Below are positions 20,116-31,736 of a stretch of 64,000 nucleotides of DNA, in pieces. The number at the start of each line of letters is the position of its first letter. Within the stretch, counting starts at the first letter, position 1. Location of the stretch: assembly GCA_011800155.1 (NCBI GenBank), contig CM022377.1, positions 1 to 64,000 on the forward strand, given 5' to 3'. Made by a program: the position numbers and the translations under genes. The notes under the pieces are model-generated. The model searched no databases. It saw nothing but the letters and a program-made list of their open reading frames with translations, and was not told where the DNA came from. Source of the stretch: Flammulina velutipes (lineage: Eukaryota; Basidiomycota; Agaricomycetes; Agaricales; Physalacriaceae).

Positions 20116-21115
20116 TTATAAGTGTATGGCGCAGCTCCTCCGACCTTCCTCCTTCCATCTTTCCACGCGCTCCCAAAGTGGCTCCGAGTGTGGCGCAGGC
20201 GCCGGGCACGTCCAGTCGGATACTTGATGATCATCCCAATGCCCCTCCTCCCTCGCCTCAGGAAGCAAAAACACCATATTGGGGTCCCACCCCATCTCTG
20301 CAATCACTGTATCAGGAACCCATGAAAAGGGAACAATAACAATGCGGGGATCATCCAGGTGTAACAAAGGTCGATGGCACCGCAAATGATTAGGACGCAG
20401 GATTATAGACTCCAACGAAGGACGCGGGGATTCCAGAACGCACGAGACCGTCTCGTAGAGCAGCATGAATAGCCACATCTCTTCGGGATCTTCGAGGATT
20501 AGGGTGGTGAGGTTCGGACAGAGCGAGAAGAGGTCGTTCCATGTTGATGAGGAGAATTCGCCGTCGCCTTCTTTGCAGAGGAAGTCTAGGACGGTTATGC
20601 TTGATGTCAGGACGGAGGCGATGTCGTTTGAAGGGAGATGGAGGAAGGAGATGTATTTCGGAGAGGAGGGAACGTGGATCGAGAAGGACTTGGGGTCTGC
20701 CGTCCAAAATGCCAGGGTGACGACGCCCGTGCATGTCGAGAGTACTAGTTGCACCTTCTCGCGTGCCACGACAGATGTCGATATATCACTTGCTGCGACT
20801 CTCAGACATAGTATCTTTACGTGCGCGGAGAAGAATGCGGGTGAATTTTTAGATCGGATAGACTGCGCAAATAGGGCTTGGGAGATGGAGTTTGGAAGAG
20901 AGACGGAATGGTATAGAATGGGTGATATCCTGTTAAGTAGGAGCTGTGAGGAAGTCGTCGAGATTTGGCGGTGTGGACGCTCACGAGCTTTGTATGGTTT
21001 TGGATACGAGAACGAGATTTCGAGCTGTGTTACGGTCTAGCGAAGCAGCTGTCTTTAGTATATAGCTGGAGAGTTCTGGAGGAAGATCTTGCACCAGTCG
21101 TGGATTGAGCGACAT
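20116..21115 (-). CDS. F-box-like protein, family member 1
   Basis: Exon 1 20985-21115, intron 20930-20984 (GTGAGC...TAACAG), exon 2 20116-20929; 945 nt, 314 residues. The N-terminus LVQDLPPELSSYILKTAASL plus ARNLVLVSKTIQS is an F-box-like helix set (LPPEL...LVLVSK). The middle contains the conserved LSTCTGVV and LCPNLTTLIL (repeat-like) segments; the C-terminus has FLLPEAREE and PLWERVERWKEEG. It is a clear paralogue of 35886-36876, with the intron at the same phase-2 position. Probably a substrate adaptor of an SCF ligase (family knowledge); the target is unknown. Start: ATGTCGCTC, the one conserved between the paralogues. Confidence 0.78.
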
Positions 21116-21543
21116 GGTGGTCAAAAAGACGGTTACTCGGGCCGGCCTTCCGATACAGGCGTGCACTTCTGCGTACAGATGGTTGTGTTTAGTTGAACGA
21201 TGTGCAAGTCAGAGTGGTGAATAATAGGACGTCAATATAAGTTTCCGGACGGAATACTTGCGTAATATATTCGAAGGAGATCATATGTAGTTCTACCGAC
21301 GACGAGTGAAGATGAAGTATATGACCTGACTAGTAGCTGAGAGCGGAATAGTATGATGATATTAGAGTCCGTTGCGTGTAATAATGAATGAATTACAGCT
21401 TGCGGGCATTCACAAGTCTGTTCTTGAATTGGGGGATTCACATAACCCTCCCGTTGCGCCACAGATCCCGCCGCAAAGTTCGCGAAGATCTAGACAGTCA
21501 TAAATAAAGCAAGACTGCTTTCCCCGAATTCCCTTCTTTCCTG
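21116..21543. other. Intergenic, no gene seen
   Basis: Only short shadow ORFs. Includes the promoter side of the minus-strand F-box-like gene. Confidence 0.45.
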
Positions 21544-21840
21544 CTATGGTGTGTGTGTCCCGGCAGCGATGATAAGGTTGGGAAAGCGGATTCGGAAGGT
21601 CGATAACGGTAGGATGGACGTAGGAAGGAGGATGGTAAAACTGAGCGCAAATGTAAGGAGAATTGTCGGTATTAAGGAGAGTAAAAGGACGAGGAGGATG
21701 ATGCGGTAGCGGTAGCGACGATATCGCGTTGTTGGGTGATTATGGCGTTCTGCAGTGAGAGGCGAGCGGTCATGGATCTCAACGCTCTCCACGTCGTAGT
21801 CATCCGAGGCATATTTAGGCGCCATTAGTGCTTGATGCAT
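21544..21840 (-). CDS. Small single-pass membrane protein, hypothetical
   Basis: About 98 residues from MHQALMAPKYASDDYDVESV (a second ATG five codons in is equally possible). An acidic N-terminus and a basic stretch (RYRRYRYR) are followed by one strongly hydrophobic segment (IILLVLLLSLIPTILLTFAL), suggesting N-inside single-pass topology. The tail after the membrane segment is short and ends near GTHTP. There is no paralogue in the window and no known family recognised. The composition is not random for a shadow ORF, but expression is unproven. Confidence 0.45.
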   Translation of the reverse strand: MHQALMAPKYASDDYDVESVEIHDRSPLTAERHNHPTTRYRRYRYRIILLVLLLSLIPTILLTFALSFTILLPTSILPLSTFRIRFPNLIIAAGTHTP

Positions 21841-22538
21841 CACCTCGAGAGCGAAGCGACGTCTTATATGCAGAGCTCGGTGACCGAGCAGGACGATATG
21901 ACCAATCATCCATTACTCGGCAAAGCCGGATGCAAGGAAGGGCAGCGTCTGTTACACTGCGTAAAAAGGCATAGCTGTACTTGAAGGAATGAGGATGCAC
22001 AGCTCCAGAGTAGAATAGAAACCTGAAACTTTTGCTCCGGAATATGTCAGGGTCCATTCGGATGTGGCGCACGGACAGCCGTCGCGAACATGCGTGGGAT
22101 TTTGATGCGTAGCTCAATGAGGGGCTGTCGATACAAGAATGTCTTGCCCCTCCACCAGTGAAGATCGGATAGATGTTCACGTTCAGAATTGGGCGAGATA
22201 AGTGATCGAGCACGAGCTTGGCAAATACACCTTTCCATGTTAATGGTAGGCATATTTGGTCTACGAAAGGAGGATAGTAGGACGTGCCATGTGCATAGTT
22301 TTGGTGCGCCACGTCGTTGAAACCGGAGACACGTGGCCGTGGTAAACCAAAATGGCGTGAAAAATGAAATAGGGGCTACGCCCGCCGAAGGACGCGACCC
22401 TGTGTAAATTAACGGGTTCCATCCTACCACCATCATCGCTGAATCGTCCGGCAGCAAAGCTCGCTTTTGCTTCTCTCTTTTTCTTTCTCGTCGCTCTTCT
22501 TGAACAGCCTACGCTAGCATTCGTTAACTCGCAAAACA
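21841..22538. other. Promoter region of the G-alpha gene
   Basis: Overlapping ORFs on the minus strand lack features. A CTTTTGCTTCTCTCTTTTTC pyrimidine tract lies at about 22455-22490, 50-80 bases ahead of the G-alpha start, typical of strong fungal promoters. Confidence 0.45.
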
Positions 22539-23877
22539 ATGGGTTGCTGCCAATCAACTTCCGGTGAAGATCCAGAGGCCAAAGCGAGTCCGTCGTCCTT
22601 TTTCTGCTTTTGTTCGAGCTCGCGTAGCTGACTGTCGTCCAGGGAACGAGGAGATTGAGAACCAGCTCAAGAGGGATCGCTCTCTCGCCAAAAATGAGAT
22701 CAAGATGTTGCTTCTCGGTGCTGGCGAGTCGGGCAAGGTGCGTACCCCTGATGTCTCTGCGTATTCCTGTTGCTTATTCGCTGTACTAGTCGACGGTCCT
22801 CAAGCAGATGAAGCTCATCCACCACGGCGGGTACAACGAGCAGGAGCGCGAGTCGTACAAGGAAATCATCTACTCCAATGTAGTCCAGGCTATGCGGTCA
22901 GTCCTATCGCCCTCCTATACGCTCCGTTGCTGACCTCCCTCAGTGCCATTATCGACGCTCTGCCCCAACTCGACCTCCGTCTCTCGCCGAGTAACGAATC
23001 CCACCGGGTTGTCATAACTTCTCTGCTTTTCGACAACAACCAGGTCGACTTTGACGACGTTCTTCCTCCCGACGTCTTCTCCGCACTCGTCGCTCTCCGG
23101 GACGATCCTGCGGTACAAAGCGCCATCGAGAGGGCCCGCGAGTTCCAACTCAACGACTCCGCCGTCTACTACTTCTCCGCCCTCGAACGCATAAACAGTT
23201 CGGATTGGTTACCAGACGACCAGGATATCTTGCGCTCCAGAGTCAAGACTACTGGTATCACGGAGACGACGTTCAAGATCGCCGAGCTCACATACAAGCT
23301 GTTCGATGTCGGCGGGCAGCGTAGCGAGCGGAAGAAGTGGATCCATTGTTTCGAGAACGTCACCGCGTTGATCTTCCTCGTCAGTCTGAGCGAGTACGAC
23401 CAGCAGCTGTACGAGGACGAGAGCGTGAACCGGATGCAGGAGGCTTTGACGCTGTTCGATTCGATATGTAATTCCCGCTGGTTCGTCAAGACGTCGATCG
23501 TGAGTCTAGTTCTTGTATTTGTCGTTATGTTGCTAACGGCGACTCGTTCTAGATCCTCTTCCTCAACAAGATCGATCTGTTCCGCGAGAAACTGCCTCGC
23601 TCTCCGCTGGCAGACTACTTCCCGGATTTCCAAGGCGGAGACGACTATGATGCCGCTTGCGACTATCTGCTGAAGAGGTTCAATGGGCTCAACCAGAGCT
23701 CCAGTAAGCAGATCTACGCGCACTACACATGTGCGACGGATACCCAACAGATCAAATGTACGTTTCCTCCTTGTCCTCCCACGCACGTCGTACTTACTCT
23801 TTCGCCATCCAGTCGTCCTCAGCGTTGTCCAGGACATCCTGCTCCAGCAACATCTCCGGGAATGTGGGCTTCTATAG
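22539..23877 (+). CDS. Heterotrimeric G-protein alpha subunit
   Basis: Six exons: 22539-22587, 22643-22737, 22790-22896, 22944-23499, 23553-23757, 23813-23877; 1077 nt, 358 residues, every phase consistent. The N-terminus MGCCQSTS carries the Gly-2 myristoylation and Cys palmitoylation sites. G1 P-loop GAGESGKS at ~42-49; switch I RSRVKTTG with Arg183; switch II DVGGQRSERKKW with catalytic Gln209; G4 FLNKIDLF; G5 TCATDT; C-terminus ECGLL for receptor contact. Length and motifs are those of the fungal G-alpha-i-like class. It binds GTP at the plasma membrane and relays pheromone or nutrient receptor signals. Which fungal subgroup it belongs to needs a tree. All catalytic residues are present. 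Confidence 0.96.
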
Positions 23878-24479
23878 ATCGTCGGATGCATCTCTCTTTA
23901 TCATCGCCGGAACGGATGGATACCACGGATCGTTGCATGCTATTCGGCCTATTTAAATGGCTATTATACTACCACTCGTTCAGACGTCCCAGCCAACATT
24001 ACCTCTACCGTTTTTCTACCTACTCCCGTCTGCCTCGTACTTTATTTCCATTTAATGTATACACCCATTCTTTTTGGTATAGTGTAGATAAAAAATATTG
24101 CACGCAGCGGTGCGGCTGGCCGTCAGATTTTACTGCGATGAAAGTGAGGGGATATACAGACGCAAGGGCTATGTCTTGCGAAGTACTATTGTTTCCGTTT
24201 GATTGGTTTGATGTTTGAACATCCTTTTTTCTATTCGCGAGTCGGGCCTCCGCTCTCCCGCATTCTTCCGAGAGCTAGGTATTTCATACAGCTCCGCGAA
24301 GAGGGGATAACCACCGAAATATAGTTTGCTTCCCGCGTTGTCACGATCCAACGGATGCGAAGCGCTTAAAGACTAATCAAACTTTGGCGAAAAGATATAA
24401 ATCGTACGGGAGGCTGCTGAAATTACTGAACAGTTCGTTGGGCATGTATGATTACAGTACATTAAAAGACCGAACACCT
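23878..24479. other. 3' flank of the G-alpha gene
   Basis: AT-rich sequence with no supported gene; holds probable polyadenylation region of G-alpha. Confidence 0.45.
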
Positions 24480-24545
24480 TCCTTCCAATTTTCCACGCGC
24501 TCCTACAGCCTCTCCAATGTGGCGGAGTTCCAACCTGCTAGTCGG
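24480..24545 (-). pseudogene. Tiny relic of the F-box-like family C-terminus
   Basis: On the minus strand a frame reads LERL, stop, ERVENWKEG, matching the C-terminal LWERVE-WK-G motif of the genes at 20.1 and 35.9 kb, with an internal stop codon. Only about 20 codons are recognisable. Confidence 0.4.
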
Positions 24546-24648
24546 CGCAACCCTACTTGTAAATGGGAAAGCCTATGACCGGACTATGAGGACGCGAAGG
24601 TCCTGTATTACAAATTCTTGTGGGTGAATAAACAAGGAGCGCGTGAAA

Positions 24649-26034
24649 CTAATCGTCACAGACGTATCGAACGACAACAAGTTTACAGAGTGCAACCCAT
24701 CTCTCCAACATGCCCGCATCCGTTACGATAGCGTCAAGTGACATCGGCCCACCACAGGCTAATCTTTCTCTGTGCCATGCGGAGTGAATGACTATGACTT
24801 CCGATATAGGTTTCGCAGGGCAACGAACTCGACGTTCAAGCATAGAAACAACGTCCCCTTCCACATCTTCGCATAGAATAGAAATATGCAGACACAGCGT
24901 CGTCAACTTTGTCAGGATCTGACCACGTCCAATAGCTCTCAACATAGCCTGGGCTCCTACGCAATTGGATCCAAGAGTCAAAGTCTCCACAGATCGTGCA
25001 CGCGACAAGAACGCGATAACATGAGCGTCCACCTTCGAGCCTCTGCAGCCGACCTTGAACCTGACAGACAACTCAACGACTTTATCAATGTCTTCAAAGT
25101 CGGGTAGATACGGCTTCAGGCGAACTGGACATTGGATATTTAAATAGAGAGTCTTCAAAGCTGGAGCAGTGATACGTCTTGACACTTTCCGGAGAATAGG
25201 CCCGACGAATTGGGCGGAGGTGATAGTGTGGAGGAAGGGAAGGGTGAGCCGGGGGAGGGGAAGGGAAGAGGGTTCGATGGTTAAGCTGGCTCCGGGGATG
25301 ATGTGTAGCTCCTCCAAGTATGGCATTTGGTGGAGATTAACGAGTCCGTCGATGGGAGTAGTGAAGCTTCGGATTTCATTCCAGGGCAGAGTTATACTCT
25401 CGATAACGCCCGAGAAATGATGGCTGTACCATTTCCCACCGGATGCACTGGAATCCAATTGCAGTCGAGTAAGCTTGGGAGCACGTTGGAAGAGGTTGAG
25501 GGATTTATCATCGTCCGTGTTGCCCAGCAAACCCATCCTGAGACTACGAAGAGATTTGAATGAACATCCTGATAAGCCTTTCAGGAACTCAGGGTATGTA
25601 GATATCTTCAACTCGCGCCAACGTGAGGTCGTAGAAAGAAGCGGTGCGAGATAGTTGATGAGGTTATATCTCAGGCGTTCATAACATCCGCGTCTCTCAA
25701 CGTCCCGTATCTCGACATACAGCTCGACGTCACGGGCTCGTTGGAGGGTCAAGGGGAGCAGGAATGGGAGGCTCGCGGTACGGCGACGGGATGGCACGTA
25801 TACATCCATGTTGATGTTGATTTTGCGCCATAGAAGAGGGCATGACAGGACAAGGACTCGCCAGCGTGATGACACATAGGACAGAACCCAAGGGTAACGA
25901 TCTGTGCGAAGAGAGTCGTTCTCTTTTCGAGTGTCACATTGCGAGGTGATTTCGGCGCAGTACTGGAAAATGATATAGAGGACGTCGTCGTCGAGGATGT
26001 CGATGGCTGCAGCGGGGGTAGAAATGACCTCCAT
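24649..26034 (-). CDS. F-box protein (agaricomycete type)
   Basis: A single-exon frame of 461 codons starts at the ATG before EVISTPAAAIDILDDDVLYI. The F-box lies at residues ~10-75: ILDDDVLYIIFQYC ... PWVLSYVSSRWRVLVLSCPL, the 'PWVL-HVC-RWR' signature common in mushroom F-box proteins. The rest contains LRR-like repeats (LRSLRMGLLG, LTRLQLDSS, VETLTLGSN). The predicted role is a substrate receptor of an SCF ubiquitin ligase in cytosol or nucleus; the target is unknown. The frame extends 5 codons further to a GTG; I prefer the ATG. No paralogue in the window is close. The frame is intact. Confidence 0.82.
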   Translation of the reverse strand: MEVISTPAAAIDILDDDVLYIIFQYCAEITSQCDTRKENDSLRTDRYPWVLSYVSSRWRVLVLSCPLLWRKININMDVYVPSRRRTASLPFLLPLTLQRARDVELYVEIRDVERRGCYERLRYNLINYLAPLLSTTSRWRELKISTYPEFLKGLSGCSFKSLRSLRMGLLGNTDDDKSLNLFQRAPKLTRLQLDSSASGGKWYSHHFSGVIESITLPWNEIRSFTTPIDGLVNLHQMPYLEELHIIPGASLTIEPSSLPLPRLTLPFLHTITSAQFVGPILRKVSRRITAPALKTLYLNIQCPVRLKPYLPDFEDIDKVVELSVRFKVGCRGSKVDAHVIAFLSRARSVETLTLGSNCVGAQAMLRAIGRGQILTKLTTLCLHISILCEDVEGDVVSMLERRVRCPAKPISEVIVIHSAWHRERLACGGPMSLDAIVTDAGMLERWVALCKLVVVRYVCDD

Positions 26035-26884
26035 GTTCGTGATTTTCACTAAACAAACGTATCAATGAGAAAAAGGCTTTCAGTACAACGTGATTGAACA
26101 CCTACGAAATTGAAGCTTGACCACAATGAACGGTTCAGAGATATAGGGAGAAAAGTGGACAACGAACTCAGCTAATTAGACAGACCTTATATTGTACTCG
26201 GACCTTTCATTGTTCACTGCCGGACGTGCCTCGGGATGGTCCGTTGCGCGAAATGATTGTTCTCCGGCGTAAATGACCATATTGGGAAGATATTGTTTAG
26301 ATCATTTGTGATTGCCTCCGCGTCGATCAGGTACACCGTGTGTGAATACGCCCTTCCAGTGCAGGTTAGTCAATCTTGTCTTCAGTGATTTACCCGAGCC
26401 ATGTTTTCACGAGATCTTTGTCGCAGAGGCATTTTTGCTCTTGTGTCCTAGATGAAGAGGTCGTGAAGCCACTGATGGTTCTTGCATCCAATATTCCAGA
26501 GCACGAATGAATGATCTGCCCGATATTTCATGATATCCGGTGCGACAATTGGAGGTTCTATTGACTGACGCGCTTCTTGCTAGCGTGATTCTGCACTCGC
26601 GTCAGGGATGTATACGTCGACAACACCATATCTGTTAATCACTACCTGGAACTGTATCTTTGTCATGGAATGGGGAAGAGCAGTGAAATTAATCATGCAG
26701 GCTGTCATGTAAGGCTCTCTCAATCTTTGACAGAGGGAATGCTCATGAGTATACCATAGCGACCGATACGGCCGCACGGAACCGTCGCATCCAAGCTTGG
26801 CACACGTGATCGTCAGACTCCTGAACGGACCCGACCCGAGGGTTCAACAAATACAACCACTCTTGCTTCCAAGCCAGTCCTAAC
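26035..26884. other. Divergent promoter region
   Basis: Between a minus-strand F-box gene and the first plus-strand gene of the tandem family. CACACGTGATCGT at about 26800 resembles the AGCACGTGATCGTGA block upstream of the third tandem gene. No gene seen. Confidence 0.5.
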
Positions 26885-27979
26885 ATGTCGCAACTTCACA
26901 CTAGCGACTGTTTCTCATTCAATGCGACGTTTGTGGACGCGCAACCGTTTCATATCTTTGAATCCCCAAAAAATTGGCTCGTGAGTATAAAATTTGTCAT
27001 TCTCCTTGGTTCTAAAACCTGTTCACAGACGGAACGATTCGAATGCTCGAATGGTCTTTCTCCCGGAGATTTTGCCTCTTTCTATGAGTCTTCGCTCAAC
27101 ATCGTCTCCAGTTTGTTCTTCCACTGCTGTTGTAAAAGTCATCTAACCTATATCCAGTTCAACCAAGCATGGCCGTATCGTTTCGAGCATTTTTATTGAG
27201 CTTCCGCCCATCGCAAACTGTTTTGAAGAAGATCCTTGACCTTCATAAATATAATGGAAAATGTGCCTCGTCTGAGCGGCGTCGCTTCGACTCGGAGGTA
27301 AGTTTGCATCTTCTACTCTTCGTTCAGCCCTTCACGCGTCTTGCAGGATCTCGACATTACATGCGAAAGTTACACGCTCATCTTCGACCCGGAGTACTGT
27401 ACTCGTCCCATCTACACGCGCCATCCCATATCTCATGAAATCACAAAACACGAAAACCCATATCCTGGTCTCCCACCAATGTCCCTCCCAGCGCATCCTA
27501 CATTCGTGGTATCTCATGCATACTTCGCCGTCAGTATGGTAGACAGCTCGGATATCCTTGTTGACATCGGTCTACTTTCCGCGACGGACTTCAGGAAGGA
27601 GTTCCGGGAGCCGTCGACAATCGCATCCCCGACTGACTCTCCGCCCAATACATGTCCAGGACTTACTGACACATATACGAGCTCGTGGAAATCCAGCGAC
27701 CCAAACTTTCCCGACACGTCTCTAAAGCGCAAACGATTCGACGACGAATTCCTCGAGCCGGCTATTGCCAGTTGGCTAGACGGAGTTTCCAGCTCGAGGT
27801 TTGACGAAGTTCCCATCGACGATGTATGTATCTACGCAGCAGAGCCCTCGAAGACATACGACGCAGCTATTGTAGATGAGCAGGATTGGGTTGCGGTTGC
27901 AGAGAACTCCCGGACAAAGAAAAGACCGCGGCGGGAAAAAAATGGCACTTCATGCACGGACGTAACGAAATCCTCATGA
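26885..27979 (+). CDS. NLS-tailed tandem family, copy 1
   Basis: Four exons: 26885-26980 (96 nt), 27029-27110 (82), 27158-27297 (140), 27347-27979 (633); 316 residues, phases 0/1/0. N-terminus MSQLHTSDCFSFNATFVDAQ, then CSNGLSPGDFAS, IQPSMAVSF, YNGKCASSERRRF, a central IYTRHP...LPP-SLPAHPTFVVSHA segment, and a C-terminus with two basic clusters, LKRKRFDDE and RTKKRPRREKN, separated by an acidic motif (IDDVCIYAAEPSKTYDA). The clusters look like nuclear localisation signals (inference). The LPP..LPAHP.F block resembles the tail of agaricomycete HNH-type proteins, but no catalytic motif is visible. Unrecognised function; the most diverged of the four copies. Confidence 0.8.
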
Positions 27980-28689
27980 TCAACTGACATCCTCTTGCTA
28001 TACTCGTTCGCACATCGTTTGAATCATTTCGCATGCAGGGTGACCCCATACACAATATTTATACGTATCTATATAGAAATACGGAGTCTCATATACTTGC
28101 GTGGCGTAGCACATTATTCTTAGCATTTATAAGAACATTTACGAAAAAGCCCAGGGACAGGGCTTGGCTCAGAAATACTTCCTCGGATCACTAATTCACT
28201 CATATGCAGATAGCGTCTGAAGAGACCATCGTCATCCACGGTAATCTGACTCACTGACAGTGATATATGTCTTGGTTTTTAAGCGCTGTCTAAAACTGTC
28301 ACGATGTGCTCGGAACCTGTTGGTCCGAGACTCCAGATATCTATGACCGTTACGACACCCGAGCTCAAACAACGGCCAGGCGAGATCAAGCAACATCTGG
28401 GAGTAAACATCCTGGGACCTGTATTGTCCGTACGTGGCGCAATAAATTATCAATTCTTCTACAATATGGATTGCGACTGTTTTGCAACTCTGCTATAGGG
28501 TCAATGTCAGATGTGTTCTTGGATGAACCGATAAGACAGCCTGTCATGAGCTACAGGAGGCTTTCACACCCTAGCTCCAAACAATGCAGCATGCCCGATC
28601 CAATGTCAATCAGGATGCGTGACGCGAAAGAACGAAGCGCCCGTACGTAAGCGTTGGCCCTTGTGCACCTACCACCATCATCATTTTCT
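27980..28689. other. Spacer with duplicated upstream block
   Basis: Contains TGCGTGGCGTAGCACATTATTC (28101) and GTACGTGGCGCAATAAATTATC (28430). The segment 28430-28690 is related to 30000-30290 (GAGC/ACCGATAA-ACAG, CCTAGCTCCAAACAAT, GTTGGCCCTTGTGCACC in order). It probably includes the promoter of copy 2. Confidence 0.5.
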
Positions 28690-29751
28690 ATGTCGGGACT
28701 TCACACTAGCGCCTGTTTCTCACTTGCTTCAACATTTGAAGATAGCCAGCCGTTTTACCTATTCTATTCCCCAAAAGATTGGAAGGTGGGTACCCCACTA
28801 TAACTTTACGCGTTTTCGAAGTTTAGTTGAACCGTAGACGGAGCTCTTTGAGTGTTCGAATGGTCTATCTCCAGGTGATTTTGCTGCTTATTACGACTCT
28901 TCGTTGAACATTGTCCATAGTTAGTCTCCCTTCGATCTTCTGACCTTGACTGATCAAGCTCTAGTTCAACCAAGCATGTCCCTAGCGCTTTCAGGGTTCC
29001 TCCTCGGCTTTCGCCCATTGGAAACCACTTTGAAGAAAATCTATGACCTATATGAACACAATAGGAAAGGCGCGTTGTCTGAGAGGCGTCACTTTGAGGT
29101 CCGTTAGTATCTTGTCCGTTCCTGCGCCTTCTGACCCCCTCCAAGAAGGAAGATATCATATCCGAGGAATATACGCTCATAGTTGATTTAGAATACTGCA
29201 CGTCTCCCATCTATACGCGCCACCCAACATCTCTTGAAATCACCAAGCACGAGCACCCATATTCGACTCTGCCACCTTTGTCCCTTTCCGCACATCCCGT
29301 TTTTGTGGCGTCGCATGGATTCTTCACTCGTCATCTCATAGATATCTCGGATATTATAGTCAAGATCGGCCTTCTCTCATCCAAGTACTTCAACAGGACA
29401 TTCTGTATTCCATCCGTCATTCTCCCGTACACGACCGACTCCCCTCCAAACACATGCCAAAAGCTCACTCACACGTATACGTGCTCGTCACGATCTAGCG
29501 ACCCAGAGTCCTCCGAGACATCTCTCAAACGGAAACGCGTTGACGACCTACCCGAACCGGCCATTGCGAATTGGTTGAACGAGGTCGTCAGCGCGCGGTT
29601 CGACGAAATTCCCACCGACGACGTCGATATCTACGCATCGGAACCTTCGAAGACGTACGATGCGGCAATCAGGGACGAACATGACTGGATCAGTGTCGCG
29701 GGGAACATTCGAACGAGGAAGAGATCACGACGTGAAATAGATGTCACATAG
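28690..29751 (+). CDS. NLS-tailed tandem family, copy 2
   Basis: Exons 28690-28785 (96 nt), 28838-28919 (82), 28965-29098 (134), 29146-29751 (606); 305 residues. Exon sizes and phases match copies 3 and 4; the last intron uses a CCAAG acceptor. The N-terminus reads MSGLHTSACFSLASTFEDSQ, one residue changed in the otherwise constant MSQLHTS start. Basic clusters LKRKRVDDL and RTRKRSRREID flank IYASEPSKTYDAAIRDE. The protein ends earlier than copies 3 and 4, losing the HIDAVV-S tail. The frame is intact. The upstream region differs from that of copies 3 and 4, so regulation may differ. Confidence 0.78.
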
Positions 29752-29999
29752 CAGAGAGCCGCCGCACTGTCCTGATGATTTCCCCAGTCTCTCCATAATC
29801 AACAACTAACATAGGCTCTATGATCCTCGTTATTTATATGTATCCATAAACTCTCGACCTCATGTTGTCATTATGTGGCGCGATAAATCATTAATCCTTG
29901 TGTGATATGAGATATAAGTATTCTGTAGTCGTCTTCTCAGGTTATGATATACAACACATGATTTGTATTCCTGTTTCAGGTTACATCCTCACACGCTGT
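29752..29999. other. 3' flank of tandem copy 2
   Basis: Holds TATGTGGCGCGATAAATCAT (29873), the recurrent short element seen ~120 bp after the stop of several copies. Confidence 0.4.
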
Positions 30000-30290
30000 C
30001 GATATGTGGCGTAGTGTATAATCGAACTGAGGTTTGATAATTCGCGGGTGTCATTCCAGAAGGAAACACTTTGCCCCAAATGGTATTCTCAGGCTTGTCC
30101 TTTTTTGAGCCGATAAAACAGGAGGTAAGATCATCATGCTGTCTGGCGGTGACTTGCAGGCGCCGCCATAGCTCCAAACAATAAACAATTCAATCCCAAT
30201 TGTTACGTTGAGAGACCTGAGGAAGAGCGCGCGCTAAGAAGGTGCTGGCCCTGGTGCACCTGCCCATCAGAATCATCCGAATCACTTTTC
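30000..30290 (+). repeat. Orphan copy of the tandem-family upstream block
   Basis: Related in order and spacing to 28430-28690 (ATAGCTCCAAACAATAAAC; GGTGCTGGCCCTGGTGCACC), which lies directly upstream of tandem copy 2. Here no family gene follows; the HNH-like gene's 3' end lies 140 bp on. It looks like the remains of a lost array member. Confidence 0.5.
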
Positions 30291-30433
30291 CCTGTACGCC
30301 ACGAGACGGGTGGAAGACATCTTGTTTGCAGGACATGACTAACTAGACTATATCTCCATGACTATATGGCATAAATTTCATACATAAAACGTTTCCCGTC
30401 AACGCCTGTGTCAATAGATTGGAAACAATTAGT

Positions 30434-31736
30434 CTATTCCTGGACTATTTTCTGCCTCTTTACTGCACCTTCTGTATGCTCGTCACCGCTACCCTCTTGA
30501 AAGACCTGCTTATCTTCAAATGGGATCGGAACCTCCAGCAAACAACATCCCATATCTTGCTCAACTTGCTCTGGTCCTTCACCGTCTATAAGAGTTGTAG
30601 CATCACCGGCTGCGCTCTTGGCCCGTGCGGTAGCACTCTCGCTGCGAGAGGACCCTGGCATTTTCTCGACCTTGCGATCAAATAACCCTCCAAACTTTTC
30701 GATCTCCTGTTCAGTCTTTGGTCCGAACCAGCCATCCGTCATCAGTTTAACCTCCCGATAAAGTCTATGTTGTTCTCCTGTCCATATATTCGACGACGGG
30801 ATACCAGGATGCGGGCCATTTTCGAACTGGTAGATCTTGTTTCCGAGATTCCAAAGCATGAAGAAGGGATTTATATGGCTTTTGATGACCCCTCGTGCAG
30901 CGAGAGGCTGTTCCATGTATACCGGCTTTTGTTTCCGGCCTGAAGAGTCGATTTCATCCGATACAAAAAAGTTGATAGGGTCGTCTCTGTCGAGAGGTAG
31001 GAAGATATAGTTGTAGACTTTTCCGTTGGGAAAAATCTATACAAGTAGTCAGTAATGGTAAAGCGAGGCATCAAATAAACTAGCCTCGGTGTAGCATTGG
31101 TCATCCATCGCATCATCCATATAGAGGTGCATATCTCGCAGGAGAGGTCTTTCCGGTGAAAATCCGTGGCAAGGTTTATCATAAAACGCGTGTTCATTAG
31201 GGGAGGCTAAGGGAGCAGTGGCCAATTATCCTCACTTCACTTCGATGAGCCAAACTACTGACCATGCATTAAATTAAACCTAGAATCTACGTTAATGAAC
31301 TTGGTTCTTAGCACCCGTTTAAGCCTGACTATCTGGGATAGAATGTAAGTACGAAGATGCTAAAAGCGGGCGGACTCGTAGTTACCTGATACTCCGGCAT
31401 GGAATGCGGGAGGACGTGACAGAGCTGGTTGATACCTTTGTAATTTGGAGCACGAGTTAAGGCATCGCGGTCGCCGTCTGGCGCAGCCTCGACGACGTTC
31501 GCACGCAGTTCATCACTAGTATCGCGTGGCTCACGTGGGCGCTTGGAACGCTGGGGAGTATATGTCGTAGGCTCCTGCGGAGGAATCACTGGCGTGCTGG
31601 GATGAGCGTCCGAGTCGTCTGACTGAGCAACGGGATTTTCTTCGGGATCGTAGTCCAAGTCATCAGCACCCTCAGCAGGATCACTGTTCTGCTGGTCGAA
31701 GTATGTCTTATTTGATGAGCGTCTAGTAGAAGGCAT
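30434..31736 (-). CDS. HNH-endonuclease-like domain protein
   Basis: Multi-exon gene. Exon 1 runs from the ATG at 31736 to about 31387 and holds a disordered acidic N-terminus (SDPAEGADDLDYDPEENP), a basic stretch RSKRPREPRD, then LTRAPNYKGINQLCHVLPHS. The last resembles the HNH signature of agaricomycete proteins ('C-(V/L)TG...AHVLPRS'). The canonical first Cys and Gly are replaced (DALTRAP), so activity is doubtful. Later parts include NVDSRFNLMH, LLRDMHLYMDDAMDD, FPNGKVYNYIFLPLDRDDPI and SHINPFFMLWNLGNKIYQF, the usual tail. The last exon covers 31036-30434 and ends KRQKIVQE. I could not fix the phase of one internal junction near 31085. It is inserted in the tandem array on the opposite strand. 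Confidence 0.5.
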
